Positions 28,387 to 37,274 of a DNA stretch of 64,000 nucleotides are shown one piece after another. The translations under genes were made by a program, and so were the position numbers. Source of the stretch: Parafrankia elaeagni (GTDB taxonomy: Bacteria; Actinomycetota; Actinomycetes; Frankiales; Frankiaceae); assembly GCF_000374165.1 (NCBI RefSeq), contig NZ_KB893716.1, positions 62,001-126,000 of the forward strand. Reading direction: 5' to 3'. Under the pieces are notes generated by a model, which made no database searches, was not told the origin of the DNA, and saw only the letters and a list, made by a program, of their open reading frames with translations. Position 1 is the stretch's first letter; every line of letters begins with the position of its first letter.

Positions 28387-29142
28387 GTGAGCGGCGGGGT
28401 TGAACGGGTGACAAGTCTTCGGCCCGGACGGTGGGTGAAGGACCCGGCAACCGTCCGTCTTCTTGTCGCCGTGCTCGCGGGCGGGCTGCTGACGGCGCTG
28501 CTGTGCGCCGTCGCCCTCAGGAACGCGGCACCGTTCGCCCTCGACCTCCACGGGCATCGCTGGGCTCTGGGGCAACGCAGCCACGCGCTGTCCGACATCG
28601 CCGTGGCGGTCACGAACACCGGGGTCGGTATCTGCGCCTACGCTCTCGCCGCGGTCAGCGGGGCCGTCGCGGTGGCACGGCGCGCGCTGTGGTGGCTGGG
28701 CGCCGTCGTCGGGATCGCGGCGCTGATGACAGGCCAGCTGCTTCGCACCGGTCTGGCGACGGTGATGGGCAGGGCACGGCCGCCGACAGTCGACTGGATC
28801 ACCCACCCGTCGGGCTTCGCCTTCCCCTCCGGGCACACCACCACCTCAGCCCTGGTTGCCCTGGGGGTTGCCGCGGTGCTCTACCGCCGCGCCCGCCGGC
28901 CCGCCGCTCGGGCCGCGGCCGTCGCCGTACCGGGCCTGTGGGCGTTCGCCGTGGGCGTCAGCCGGATCTATCTCGGCGTCCACTGGCCGTCGGATGTCCT
29001 CGCCGGATGGTTGTTCGCGCTCCTGCTGGCCTGCGTCTGCCTGCCGCCGCTGGCAGTCCTGCTCGGAAGGGTCGGGCAGGACGGGTCAGGCCCGCCCAGA
29101 CCAGTCCTGGCCCGGGACCAGCATGGCACCCCCCCGGCCTGA
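28387..29142 (+). CDS. PAP2-family membrane phosphatase
   Basis: 251 residues from GTG at 28387, chosen because GGAGAGGGAG lies just upstream. Several membrane helices carry the three acid-phosphatase signatures: GRARPP, PSGHT and SRIYLGVHWPSD with the catalytic His. Family members dephosphorylate lipid phosphates such as undecaprenyl pyrophosphate or phosphatidic acid. Its place behind a two-component system suggests envelope-stress control. Confidence 0.87.
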   Translation: MSGGVERVTSLRPGRWVKDPATVRLLVAVLAGGLLTALLCAVALRNAAPFALDLHGHRWALGQRSHALSDIAVAVTNTGVGICAYALAAVSGAVAVARRALWWLGAVVGIAALMTGQLLRTGLATVMGRARPPTVDWITHPSGFAFPSGHTTTSALVALGVAAVLYRRARRPAARAAAVAVPGLWAFAVGVSRIYLGVHWPSDVLAGWLFALLLACVCLPPLAVLLGRVGQDGSGPPRPVLARDQHGTPPA

Positions 29143-29166
29143 GCTTGTCCGCCTCGTCGGTGTCGG

Positions 29167-30216
29167 CTACGCCGAGACGCGCGATGTCCGGCGGCGGGCG
29201 GCGGGCTGGAGGGACGGGTACTGGGTGAAGTGGTCGACCCCGGGCAGGTCGGTGCCAGGTGGCACCACCTCGTCGACGGCGTCGAGCACGTCCTCGCCGA
29301 GGTCGACGTCCGCCGCGTTCAGGGCGTCCTCGAGGTGTTTCATCGTGCGGGGCCCGATGATCGTCGAGGTGATCGCGGGATGGCTGGCGACGAAGGCCAT
29401 GGCCAGCTCGGTGAGGGTGATGCCCGCCTTGTCGGCGATGTCGCGCAGGGCATCCACGGCGTCGAACCGGACGGGCGCGGCGCGCTCGGCGGCCGAGGTG
29501 ACGGTTCCCTGCATGAAGGGGCTGTCCGGGTCGTACCGCGATCCCGCCTGCGGCTCCTGGCCACGCTGGTACTTGCCGGTCAACCAACCGCCGGCGAGGG
29601 GGCTCCAGGGGATGACCGCCATCCGGTGCCGCTGGCAGGCCGGCAGCACCGCCTGTTCCACCGACCGCGCGAAGATCGAGTACTGCGGTTGTTCGCAGAC
29701 GAACCGCTCGCCGTTCCGCCGGGCCGCCGCCCACTGGGCCTCGACGATCCAGTCCGCGGGGAACGACGACGAGCCCAGGTAGAGGACCTTGCCCTGACGG
29801 ACGAGGTCGGTCAGGGCGCCGAGCGTTTCCTCCAGATCGGTGTTCCAGTCGAGCTTGTGGATCTGGTAGAGGTCGATGCGGTCGGTGCCCAGCCGGCGCA
29901 GACTGCCCTCGACGGCCTGGGTGATCCAGCGTCGGGAGGATCCCCGCTGGAGCTGGCCGCCCATGGGGAAGAAGCACTTGGTCGCGAGCACCACCTCGTC
30001 CCGGCGTGGGCCCACCGCCTGCCCGACGATCTCCTCGGCCTGGCCGCCGGAGTAGACGTCGGCGGTGTCGACGAAGTTGATTCCGCCGTCCAGCGCCCGG
30101 CGGATGACCCGCACGCTCTCGTCGGCATCGACGTTGCCCAGCCGGCCGAAGTTCATCGTGCCCAGACACTGGGTGCTGACCTCGACACCGGTCGTGCCGA
30201 ACCTGCGATATCTCAT
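29167..30216 (-). CDS. Aldo/keto reductase
   Basis: 349 residues. Catalytic tetrad: Asp50 and Tyr55 (DTADVYSGG), Lys in LATKC and His in YQIHKLD. It is a different subgroup from the reductase at 5243. It is the last gene of the six-gene minus-strand operon, 20 bases after the P450 stop. It probably reduces a carbonyl made in that pathway. Confidence 0.9.
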   Translation of the reverse strand: MRYRRFGTTGVEVSTQCLGTMNFGRLGNVDADESVRVIRRALDGGINFVDTADVYSGGQAEEIVGQAVGPRRDEVVLATKCFFPMGGQLQRGSSRRWITQAVEGSLRRLGTDRIDLYQIHKLDWNTDLEETLGALTDLVRQGKVLYLGSSSFPADWIVEAQWAAARRNGERFVCEQPQYSIFARSVEQAVLPACQRHRMAVIPWSPLAGGWLTGKYQRGQEPQAGSRYDPDSPFMQGTVTSAAERAAPVRFDAVDALRDIADKAGITLTELAMAFVASHPAITSTIIGPRTMKHLEDALNAADVDLGEDVLDAVDEVVPPGTDLPGVDHFTQYPSLQPAARRRTSRVSA

Positions 30217-30236
30217 GAGTCTCCCTCAACCCCGAG

Positions 30237-31424
30237 CTACCCGGAAATGGGCAGCCTCTGGTAGCCGCGGACGGTGCTGGTGTGCAGGCGTACCGCGTTG
30301 TCCCGATCGACCTCCCAGGTCGGGAAGCGGCGCAGGGTCTCCTCCAGCGCGATACGCCCCTCCATCCGGGCGAGTGCCGCCCCCAGGCAGAAGTGCGCCC
30401 CGCGGCCGAAGGCGACGTGGCTGTCGACCCGCCGCCGGATGTCGAAGCGGTCGGGGTCGTCGTACCTGCGCCCGTCACGCCCGGCGGACGCGGTCAGGAG
30501 GATGATCTTCGACCGTGCCGGGATGGTGGTGCCGTGGAGTTCGACATCCCGGGTGGTGACACGGCCCTGCACCGGGGACGGCGATTCGTACCGCAGGGTC
30601 TCCTCGACCGCGTTCCCCAGCAGCGACGGGTCCGCGGCCAGCTCCGCCCGCTGGTCGGGGTGCGTCTCGAGCACGTCACACGCCCAGCCGAGCAGCCGTG
30701 CCACGGTCTCGGTGCCGGCGGCCACGAGCAGCGCGGTGAAGTCGGCGGCTTCGGAGGTGGTGAGCCGGCGGGTGCTCCCGTCGGTGTCGATCTCCGCCTG
30801 CACGAGGGCCGTCATCATGTCGTCCCTGGGCGCGGCCCGCCGCGCCTCCAGCTGGTCGGACAGGTAGGCGTGGAACCTGGCGCTGGCCGCCATCGCGATG
30901 TCGTTGACCATCCCCTTCTCCGGATCGTGGTGAAAGGTCTCGTCGATCGTGTGGCGGATCTCCTCGCGGTCGGCCGGGTCCACGCCGATCAGCTCGGAGA
31001 TCACCATGGACGGGAGCAGCGCGGCGAAGTCCTGGATGTAGTCGAACCCGCCACCGCCGACCTGCCGGTCCAGCAGTTCCGCGCAGATCTGCCGGATGTG
31101 GCCCTCGAGCCCGCCGACCCGACGCGGCGTGAACGCCCTCGAGACCAGCACCCGCAGCATCGTGTGCGTCGGCGGATCCATGAAGATGATCTGCCCGGTC
31201 TTCATCGGCTCGGGCGACATGAGCTCGAGGACCGTGCCGTACGCCGAACTGTACGTCGTGGTGTCCAGATGGGCCGCGTCGACGTCCGCGAACCGGGACA
31301 GCGCGTAGAAGTCCAGCTTCTCGTTGCGGTACACGGGCGCCTCGTCGCGCAGGCGTCGCCATACCGGATGCGGGTCGACGTGGAAATCCCGATCGAACGG
31401 GTCCCAGTAAAGATTCTCCGTCAT
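30237..31424 (-). CDS. Cytochrome P450
   Basis: 395 residues from ATG at 31424. The I-helix oxygen motif AGTET, the EETLRYE (ExxR) motif and the heme ligand Cys346 in AFGRGAHFCLG are all present. It is a soluble bacterial monooxygenase needing ferredoxin partners, which are not encoded nearby. The ATG overlaps the amidohydrolase stop as ATGA, so the two are translationally coupled, suggesting they act on the same compound. Substrate unknown. Confidence 0.93.
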   Translation of the reverse strand: MTENLYWDPFDRDFHVDPHPVWRRLRDEAPVYRNEKLDFYALSRFADVDAAHLDTTTYSSAYGTVLELMSPEPMKTGQIIFMDPPTHTMLRVLVSRAFTPRRVGGLEGHIRQICAELLDRQVGGGGFDYIQDFAALLPSMVISELIGVDPADREEIRHTIDETFHHDPEKGMVNDIAMAASARFHAYLSDQLEARRAAPRDDMMTALVQAEIDTDGSTRRLTTSEAADFTALLVAAGTETVARLLGWACDVLETHPDQRAELAADPSLLGNAVEETLRYESPSPVQGRVTTRDVELHGTTIPARSKIILLTASAGRDGRRYDDPDRFDIRRRVDSHVAFGRGAHFCLGAALARMEGRIALEETLRRFPTWEVDRDNAVRLHTSTVRGYQRLPISG

Positions 31425-32683
31425 GCGGTCTGGCCCTGCTTCTCCGCGTAGAGGCGGGCCCATTCCCGGCGGGAGCGAATGGTCGTGTCGACGTCGGTCG
31501 CGATCGCACGGCGGGCACCTACGGTCGCCCGCTCCCTGGGGATCTCGGAGAACGGGTCCCAGTTGAAGAACCGGCAGGCGTTCCGCCAGGTGATCTTGTC
31601 GATTTCCTCGTCGGTCGCACCCACGTTGTTCAGCTCGTTGAGCACGAACTCCGGTGCCTCGGGCCAGATCGAGTCGGCGTGGGGGTAGTCGCACTCCCAC
31701 GCGATGATGTCGATGCCGATCTCGCGGCGCAGCTTCAGCGAGGTGGGGTCGGTGACGTAGCAGGCCAGCGAGTGGTCGCGGAACACGTCGCTGGGCAGCT
31801 TCCCGCCGAAGTCACGGCGCAGCCACTTCTGGTTGGTGTAGTGCCGGTCGCAGCGGTCCAGGTAGAACGGGATCCAGCCGATGCCGCCCTCGGAGAACGC
31901 GAACTTCAGGTCGGGGTAGCTGCGCATCGCCGGGCCCCACAGCAGGTCCTGCACGGCGAGCGAGGAGATCTGGCAGGCCAGGATGATCAGGTTGTCGATC
32001 GGGGCGTCCGGGGCCAGCTTGAGCGCGCCGAAGCCGGTGCCGATGTGCAGGCACATCACCATGCCGGTGTCGGACAGGGCCTCGAACACCGGCGCCCAGT
32101 AGGTGATGTCGTGGTAGCTGGGCAGGCCCTCCAGATGCGGCAGCTCGGGCATCGTGACCGCCCGACAGCCCTTCGCCGCCACCCGGCGGATCTCGTTCAC
32201 CATCAGCTGCGGGTCCCACGTCGGAAGCAGCGCCAGCGGGATGAACCGGCCCGGGTACGTCCCGGCCCACTCGTCGATGTGCCAGTCGTTGTACGCCTGG
32301 ATCATGATGACGGTGAGCGGATCCTTGAAATGGTTGAGATGCCCGGCGCTGAACCCGGCGAACGTCGGGAAGCACATCGAGGCCAGGATGCCGTTACGGT
32401 CCATGTCCCGCACCCGGTCATGGATGTCGTAGACGGCGGGGCGCATCTCCGCGAAGCCAGCCGGGTCCTTGGCCCACTCCTCCGGCGGCCAGGTGACCAC
32501 CGCGTTGAGACCGCTGACGCCGGTGACCCGGCCCTGGTAGATCCACCGGTCCACCCCGGACTCGTCGGTCTCGACGTGCGGGGCCTGGTCGGCCAGGTTC
32601 GCCGGAAGATGGTTCCTGAACATGTCCGGCGGCTCGACCACGTGGTCGTCGATGCTCACCAGCACCATGTCGTCGACGTTCAT
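31421..32683 (-). CDS. Amidohydrolase family (metal-dependent TIM barrel)
   Basis: 420 residues. The N-terminal metal motif SIDDHVVEPP, His in CLHIGTG and the WECDYPHADS segment place it in the amidohydrolase-2/decarboxylase group. Members hydrolyse or decarboxylate ring compounds. It lies between the PNPOx-like gene (82 bases upstream) and the coupled P450. An isolated C-terminal relative lies at 8408-8917. Confidence 0.9.
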   Translation of the reverse strand: MNVDDMVLVSIDDHVVEPPDMFRNHLPANLADQAPHVETDESGVDRWIYQGRVTGVSGLNAVVTWPPEEWAKDPAGFAEMRPAVYDIHDRVRDMDRNGILASMCFPTFAGFSAGHLNHFKDPLTVIMIQAYNDWHIDEWAGTYPGRFIPLALLPTWDPQLMVNEIRRVAAKGCRAVTMPELPHLEGLPSYHDITYWAPVFEALSDTGMVMCLHIGTGFGALKLAPDAPIDNLIILACQISSLAVQDLLWGPAMRSYPDLKFAFSEGGIGWIPFYLDRCDRHYTNQKWLRRDFGGKLPSDVFRDHSLACYVTDPTSLKLRREIGIDIIAWECDYPHADSIWPEAPEFVLNELNNVGATDEEIDKITWRNACRFFNWDPFSEIPRERATVGARRAIATDVDTTIRSRREWARLYAEKQGQTA

Positions 32684-32765
32684 GACCCTCCTTGAAGGGT
32701 GGGGTGGCCCGACAGCCGTCCGGCCCGGGCATCTGTGGTCCGTTCCCCGGCTGCACCGGCAGTTC

Positions 32766-33218
32766 TCACATCTTGCGGAAATCCCAGCTTGTGACTTTCT
32801 CCGGGGTCAGCCGAAGCCAGGCGTGCCGCCCGTCGTAATGCATCTCGTCGCGGCCGGTGTACTTCCGGGCGAAAAGAAGCTCGGGGGTTTCGAGCTCGGG
32901 GTTCGGAGTACTGGTACGGGGGGCCTCCCCCACGCTTTCGAGCTTCCCGCGGAGCTCCACCCCGTGCAGCTCGTTGAAAGCATGCCCGCCGTCCACCAGG
33001 ACGGCCACCCGCGGGTCGCGGGCGATGTCCGTCCAGCGCTGGCTCTTCACGACCGAGTTGAGCCACAGCGCGGCACCGTCCCACACGAACCACAGGGGGG
33101 TCAGATGCGGCCCCTCCAGGCTGGACGTCGCCACCCGGCAGGTCCGCTCCTCGGCGAGGAAAGCATCGATCTCGGTCGGACTCATGGCGATCCGGCGGCC
33201 CCGGCGCTGCTCTTTCAT
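32766..33218 (-). CDS. PNPOx-like flavin/F420-binding protein
   Basis: 150 residues from ATG at 33218, with AAGGA upstream; a longer start at 33248 lacks a ribosome site. The split beta-barrel pattern is visible: CRVATSSLEGPHLTPLWF, then DPRVAVLVDGG. Family members bind FMN, F420 or heme and act as small reductases. In this operon it could reduce an intermediate of the CoA-transferase/SDR/P450 pathway. Confidence 0.8.
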   Translation of the reverse strand: MKEQRRGRRIAMSPTEIDAFLAEERTCRVATSSLEGPHLTPLWFVWDGAALWLNSVVKSQRWTDIARDPRVAVLVDGGHAFNELHGVELRGKLESVGEAPRTSTPNPELETPELLFARKYTGRDEMHYDGRHAWLRLTPEKVTSWDFRKM

Positions 33219-33303
33219 CGTCTTTTTCGTCCTTCGTAAATGTCGCATCGCTACTGAACGGTGGGCCCGCGCAGCCAGGGCAGCGGGCAGCGCTTCGGTC
33301 AGG

Positions 33304-34128
33304 TCACCGGCCGAGAAGGAACTTCACGACGGGTGTGGCCGGTGGGAAGGACTCGGCGATGCCGGCGCTGAAGTAGCCCGAGTCGGCCGTGAGGGTGATG
33401 CCGTTGACGGCGGAGGCGGCGTCGCTGCAGAGGAACAGCAGCGGGTAGGCCTGCTCCAGCGGTGTCGCCGGCTCGGTGCCCACCTCGGCGCGGTAGTCGG
33501 TGCCGAAGCCGAGCCATCGGTCCTCGTTGGCCCGGGCCAGGGGGGTGTCGGTCGGGCCGGGGCAGATCGCGTTGATGCGCACACCCTGCTTCAGCAGCGG
33601 CATCGCCTGGGACGCGACATAGGCGCAGACGGCCCGCTTGCTCCACATGTAGTCGGCCTTGCCGTGGTCCACCGCCCACTTCGTGGCCTCGTCGAAGTCG
33701 GTGATGGCCAGGTACTCCTTGAGCAGCGGCAGGTCCGACTCCCAGCCCAGGCCGGCGGCGGAGGAGATGAAGCCGATGGCCGAGCCGCGGGGCAGCAGCC
33801 CACCTGCGAGAAGGCGGTCGATGAGGTAGCGGTGGCCGATGAAGTTGATGCGTTCGATACCGGGAGTTCCGTCGGCGACGCCGGCGGCGAGCAGCAGGGC
33901 GTGGACGGGGCCGCCGAGCTGGTCGACGGTGGTGTCGATGGAGGCGGCGTCGGCGAGATTGACGTGGATGGCCCTGGCACCCGAAAGCGTGACCTCGGCG
34001 TGGTCGGCGACGACGACCTCTGCGCCGGCGCTCTGCGCGAGTTCCGCGGCGGCGGCGCCCATGCCGGTGGCACCGCCCACCACGAGAACCCGCTTCCCGT
34101 CGAACCGGAAGGCGTCGAACAGCGTCAT
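33304..34128 (-). CDS. Short-chain dehydrogenase/reductase
   Basis: 274 residues from MTLFDAFRF. Nucleotide motif GGATGMG, catalytic Ser in ISSAAG and Tyr/Lys in YMWSK. It resembles 3-alpha-hydroxysteroid dehydrogenase-like SDRs with a long loop before the Tyr. It starts 34 bases after the CoA-transferase stop, in the same operon. The cofactor should be NAD(P). Confidence 0.88.
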   Translation of the reverse strand: MTLFDAFRFDGKRVLVVGGATGMGAAAAELAQSAGAEVVVADHAEVTLSGARAIHVNLADAASIDTTVDQLGGPVHALLLAAGVADGTPGIERINFIGHRYLIDRLLAGGLLPRGSAIGFISSAAGLGWESDLPLLKEYLAITDFDEATKWAVDHGKADYMWSKRAVCAYVASQAMPLLKQGVRINAICPGPTDTPLARANEDRWLGFGTDYRAEVGTEPATPLEQAYPLLFLCSDAASAVNGITLTADSGYFSAGIAESFPPATPVVKFLLGR

Positions 34129-34162
34129 GTCAGGATCTCCAGGCTCTTCGTCGGCAGCGGTG

Positions 34163-35380
34163 TCACGCGACCACACCGCGGATCTTCAGGTCGAGGACGG
34201 CGTCGGTGTCGAGACCGAGCTCGGCGAGGATCTCGTCGCCGTGCTCGTTGAACAGCGGCGCCCGGCCCGCCGGCGAGGGCCGCCCGCCGTACTGGACGGG
34301 GGCGGCGGCGAGACGGAACGGGATGCCGGCGGCGGTGGTGCAGTCCTGGACGTACCCGTTGGCGACGGCCTGCGGGTCCGCGGCGGCCTCCAGGGTGTCC
34401 TGCACGACGGTCCACTGGCCGACGAAGCTCGCCAGCCGCTCGCGCCACTCGGCCAGCGGGTGCTGGGCGAAGGTGGTCTCGAGGATGGCGATGGCCTCGC
34501 GACTGTTCGCCATCAGGGCGGCGTGGTCGGCGAACCGGGGATCGGTCGCGAGTTCGGGGCGGCCGATGACCTCGCACAGGGGTGGCCAGTACCTGCCGGC
34601 CTGCAGGCAGGTGAAGGACAGCCAGCGGCCGTCGCTGGTCCGGTAGTTGCCGGTGAGCGGGTTGGAACGCGGCGCGTCGACGGGCGGCGGGGTCCACGGG
34701 ATGTCGAGCAGCAGGGAGAGGGCGAGGGCCTGGCCCATCGCCCACATCCCGGTCGCCATGAGGGAGACGTCGACCTCGGTGGCCTCGCCGGTGCGCTCGC
34801 GGTGGAACAGCGCGCCCATGATCCCTCCGGCGATGGTCATGGCGCCGATGGAGTCCCCGAACCCGGGCGCGGGCGGAACCGGGACATGGCCGTACTCGGG
34901 GCGCATGACACCCACCGCGACGCCGGCGCGGGCCCAGAAGGCCAGGGAGTCGTAGGAGCCCCGGTCGGCCTCCGGCCCGCGCTCACCCTGACCCGTCCCT
35001 CGGACGTAGATGATGTTCGGATTGTGTGCGCGGATGTCCTCGACGTCGATGCGCAGTTTGGTGCGTACTCCGGGCAGCTTGTTGGTCAGGAAGACATCGC
35101 AGGTCGCCGCGAGCCTGTAGAGGACGTCGCGGCCCGCCTCCGAGGTGAGGTCGAGACCGAGGCTGCGCTTGCCGCGGTTGGAGTGCTCCAGCAGCACGTG
35201 CACGTCCTTGGGAACGACCGCGACACCCGAGGACGCCAGCGCGCGCATGGCATCCCCGCGCTCGACGTGCTCGATCTTGATCACGTCGGCGCCCCAGTCG
35301 GACAGCAGCGCGGACGCGGCGGGTACGAACGTGTGCTCAGCGACCTCGAGAATCCGGACACCCTGCATCACCGCGGTCAT
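34163..35380 (-). CDS. CaiB/BaiF-type (class III) CoA-transferase
   Basis: 405 residues from ATG at 35380, with GGGGAGAG upstream. N-terminal GVRILEVAEH and ADVIKIEH blocks are family typical, and the catalytic Asp is in GSYDSLAFW. It moves CoA between organic acids and is the first gene of the six-gene operon, so the pathway substrate is probably activated as a CoA ester. The divergent TetR gene and two palindromes lie directly upstream. Confidence 0.9.
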   Translation of the reverse strand: MTAVMQGVRILEVAEHTFVPAASALLSDWGADVIKIEHVERGDAMRALASSGVAVVPKDVHVLLEHSNRGKRSLGLDLTSEAGRDVLYRLAATCDVFLTNKLPGVRTKLRIDVEDIRAHNPNIIYVRGTGQGERGPEADRGSYDSLAFWARAGVAVGVMRPEYGHVPVPPAPGFGDSIGAMTIAGGIMGALFHRERTGEATEVDVSLMATGMWAMGQALALSLLLDIPWTPPPVDAPRSNPLTGNYRTSDGRWLSFTCLQAGRYWPPLCEVIGRPELATDPRFADHAALMANSREAIAILETTFAQHPLAEWRERLASFVGQWTVVQDTLEAAADPQAVANGYVQDCTTAAGIPFRLAAAPVQYGGRPSPAGRAPLFNEHGDEILAELGLDTDAVLDLKIRGVVA

Positions 35381-35461
35381 GACCACTCTCCCCAGACGAA
35401 GACACGATGGCGGTGGACAGGAGACGGTCCGCGCTGTAATCGTGGCCGCACTCCCACTCCT

Positions 35462-35482
35462 TATGCGACCGACGGTCGCTTA
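35462..35482. promoter_or_regulatory. TetR operator candidate, site 1
   Basis: A 21-bp near-palindrome with arms TATGCGACC and GGTCGCTTA around GAC, in the gap between the CoA-transferase and the TetR genes. It matches site 2 (35495-35515) at 17 of 21 positions. Two such sites between divergent genes indicate autoregulation and control of the operon. Confidence 0.7.
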
Positions 35483-35494
35483 CCAGTGGATGAG

Positions 35495-35515
35495 TATGCG
35501 GGCGATGGTCGCATA
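35495..35515. promoter_or_regulatory. TetR operator candidate, site 2
   Basis: A second 21-bp near-palindrome (TATGCG at 35495, CGCATA at 35510) lying 27 bases before the TetR start. The outer arms are fully complementary. Confidence 0.7.
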
Positions 35516-35541
35516 TCGTCAAGACGGAACCGGAGGGCAGC

Positions 35542-36384
35542 GTGACACCTTCACCACCCGTGGTGACCGATGGTCTCCAGTCGCCTGAGCACGACGACAG
35601 GGCCGTGTCGGCCGTGGAGACGGTGTCGGCCGTGGGGACGGTGTCAGCCGAGGAGACGGCGGTTCCCGCCGATCCCGGATCCGCCCGCTGGTGGGCCGAG
35701 CGCTCCCTGGCCGACCGCCGGCGCCGGCCGCGCGCCGGTGGCCTGTCCACCGAACGCATCGTCGAGACGTCCCTGGAGGTCCTCCGTGAGGAAGGACTGG
35801 ACGCCATGACGGTACGTTCGGTCGCCGAGCGGCTCGGCACCAGCAACGCCTCGCTCTACCGGCACATCGCCAGCCGCGACGAGCTGATCGCCCTCATCGC
35901 CGACCACGTCATGGGCGACATCCGACTCAAGCGCACCGGCCGCGGCTGGCGTGCCGACGTCGAGGCGCTGATGCTCGAGATGCGCAGGGTCATCCTCAGC
36001 CAGCCGCTGCCTCCGTCGGCCGGGCGGAGCCAGTCGGGCTCCGGGCCGAACATGCTGCGCCTCGTCGAGTTCGCCCTCACCCTGTTCCGCGAGGCTGGAC
36101 TGACCGACAGGCAGGCCGTCTACACGACCATAACGATGATCGAGTTCGTCGGTGGCTCCGCCAGCATCCGACGCAGCCCCGCCGGCCGCGGCTCGAACGG
36201 AGTGGCCGGAGCGGCTGGAGCGGCCGGCCTGCGCCAACTCCTCGACGGACTACCCGCTGACGACTTCCCGGCGCTACGTGCGGCCGGGAATCTTTACACC
36301 ACCGCGTCCGCCGACGACGTCTTCACCCACGGCATGGCCCTCTTCCTCGACGGCGTCACCAGCCAGCTCCCCGGCAGTCACTGA
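35542..36384 (+). CDS. TetR/AcrR-family regulator
   Basis: 280 residues from GTG at 35542 (GGAGGGCAGC upstream). The first 70 residues are low complexity, including a threefold TVSA-type repeat. The helix-turn-helix follows (MTVRSVAERLGTSNASLYRHI), then an all-helical ligand domain. Being divergent from the CoA-transferase operon and facing two palindromes, it is the likely repressor of that operon. A shorter start inside the repeat (GTG codons) is possible. Confidence 0.88.
   Translation: MTPSPPVVTDGLQSPEHDDRAVSAVETVSAVGTVSAEETAVPADPGSARWWAERSLADRRRRPRAGGLSTERIVETSLEVLREEGLDAMTVRSVAERLGTSNASLYRHIASRDELIALIADHVMGDIRLKRTGRGWRADVEALMLEMRRVILSQPLPPSAGRSQSGSGPNMLRLVEFALTLFREAGLTDRQAVYTTITMIEFVGGSASIRRSPAGRGSNGVAGAAGAAGLRQLLDGLPADDFPALRAAGNLYTTASADDVFTHGMALFLDGVTSQLPGSH
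35605..35658 (+). repeat. Three 18-bp in-frame tandem repeats in the TetR gene
   Basis: Units at 35605-35622, 35623-35640 and 35641-35658 all begin GTGTC and encode VSAVET-like hexapeptides. Copy number could vary between strains. Each copy begins with a potential GTG start codon. Confidence 0.7.
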
Positions 36385-36391
36385 GTGCTCG

Positions 36392-37111
36392 TCAGGCGGC
36401 GGCGACCTCGTGGAGCGCGTCAGCGACCGCCCGCGGCTCGGTGATCATGAGGTCGTGGCCGGTGTCGATCTCCCACAGGCGGCCGGCCGCGTGCGCCTTC
36501 TCCATCAGCTCCGCGTCGCGGGTGGCCAGCGTGGAGGTGCACACGATGTGGTATTGCGGGATCACCCAGAGCGCCTCCTCGTTGGTGAGCGTCAGCGGCT
36601 GCTCGAAGCACCGCCACGGGTGGCCGGTCAGGCGATCGTCCATCCAGGCGAGGTCGGCGGGATCGGTCACGCCGTAGAAGGCCCCCGCGCCCGGGGCCGG
36701 CAGGAGGACCAGCTCGACACCGTCGACCACCTGGCCGTGTGGCCGGGTCGCCTCGATGATCGGCCCGGCGACATCGAGGAGCGACTGGCCGTTCACGGGG
36801 TTCGCCGCGTCGAGGTAGACGAGGCGGCCCACCCGGTCGGCGGCCCGGTCGGCGACACCGGTGATGACCATGCCGCCGTAACTGTGCCCGACCAGGATCA
36901 CGTCCCGCAGGTCCTCGTAGTGCAGCACCGCCACGACGTCCTGGATGTGTAACTCGAGGTCGACCGTCGGGCTCGCCAGGTGTGACCGCTCCCCCACTCC
37001 GGTGAGTGTGGGCGCGTGCACCTCGTGCCCGGCAGCCCGCAGCAGACGAGCGACCGGCTGGTAGCACCAGCCGCCATGCCCGCCGCCATGCACCAGGACG
37101 TATGTGGCCAT
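36392..37111 (-). CDS. Alpha/beta hydrolase
   Basis: 239 residues: oxyanion-hole HGGGHGGW, nucleophile Ser in GHSYGGM and C-terminal His in DTGHDLM. It resembles the salicylate esterase/hydroxynitrile-lyase-like branch. It is divergent from the TetR gene at 37275, with a strong operator palindrome between them, so it is probably repressed by that regulator. Substrate unknown. Confidence 0.87.
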   Translation of the reverse strand: MATYVLVHGGGHGGWCYQPVARLLRAAGHEVHAPTLTGVGERSHLASPTVDLELHIQDVVAVLHYEDLRDVILVGHSYGGMVITGVADRAADRVGRLVYLDAANPVNGQSLLDVAGPIIEATRPHGQVVDGVELVLLPAPGAGAFYGVTDPADLAWMDDRLTGHPWRCFEQPLTLTNEEALWVIPQYHIVCTSTLATRDAELMEKAHAAGRLWEIDTGHDLMITEPRAVADALHEVAAA

Positions 37112-37194
37112 GCAGGTCCTCCTTCACCGTGACGGCAGTGCCGGCCCGTCCTCCAGGCCAGCCAGCCGCCCCTGAGCGTGCAGAACACGCGGAT

Positions 37195-37229
37195 ATCCCA
37201 GATATCCGGATAACCAGGATATCTGGGAT
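37195..37229. promoter_or_regulatory. Operator palindrome between hydrolase and TetR
   Basis: A perfect 13-bp inverted repeat, ATCCCAGATATCC (37195-37207) and GGATATCTGGGAT (37217-37229), with a 9-base spacer. An additional GGATATCC overlaps its left edge (37191). It lies 46 bases before the TetR start in the divergent gap, typical of a TetR operator. Confidence 0.75.
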
Positions 37230-37274
37230 GATGTCCTGAGCAAGGCCTGTCGGCGAACACGAGAGAGGAGCCGG

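Noticed and set aside
29167-35380. A secondary-metabolite biosynthetic cluster because of the P450
   Set aside because: No PKS, NRPS, terpene or RiPP core gene is present; the enzyme set looks catabolic.
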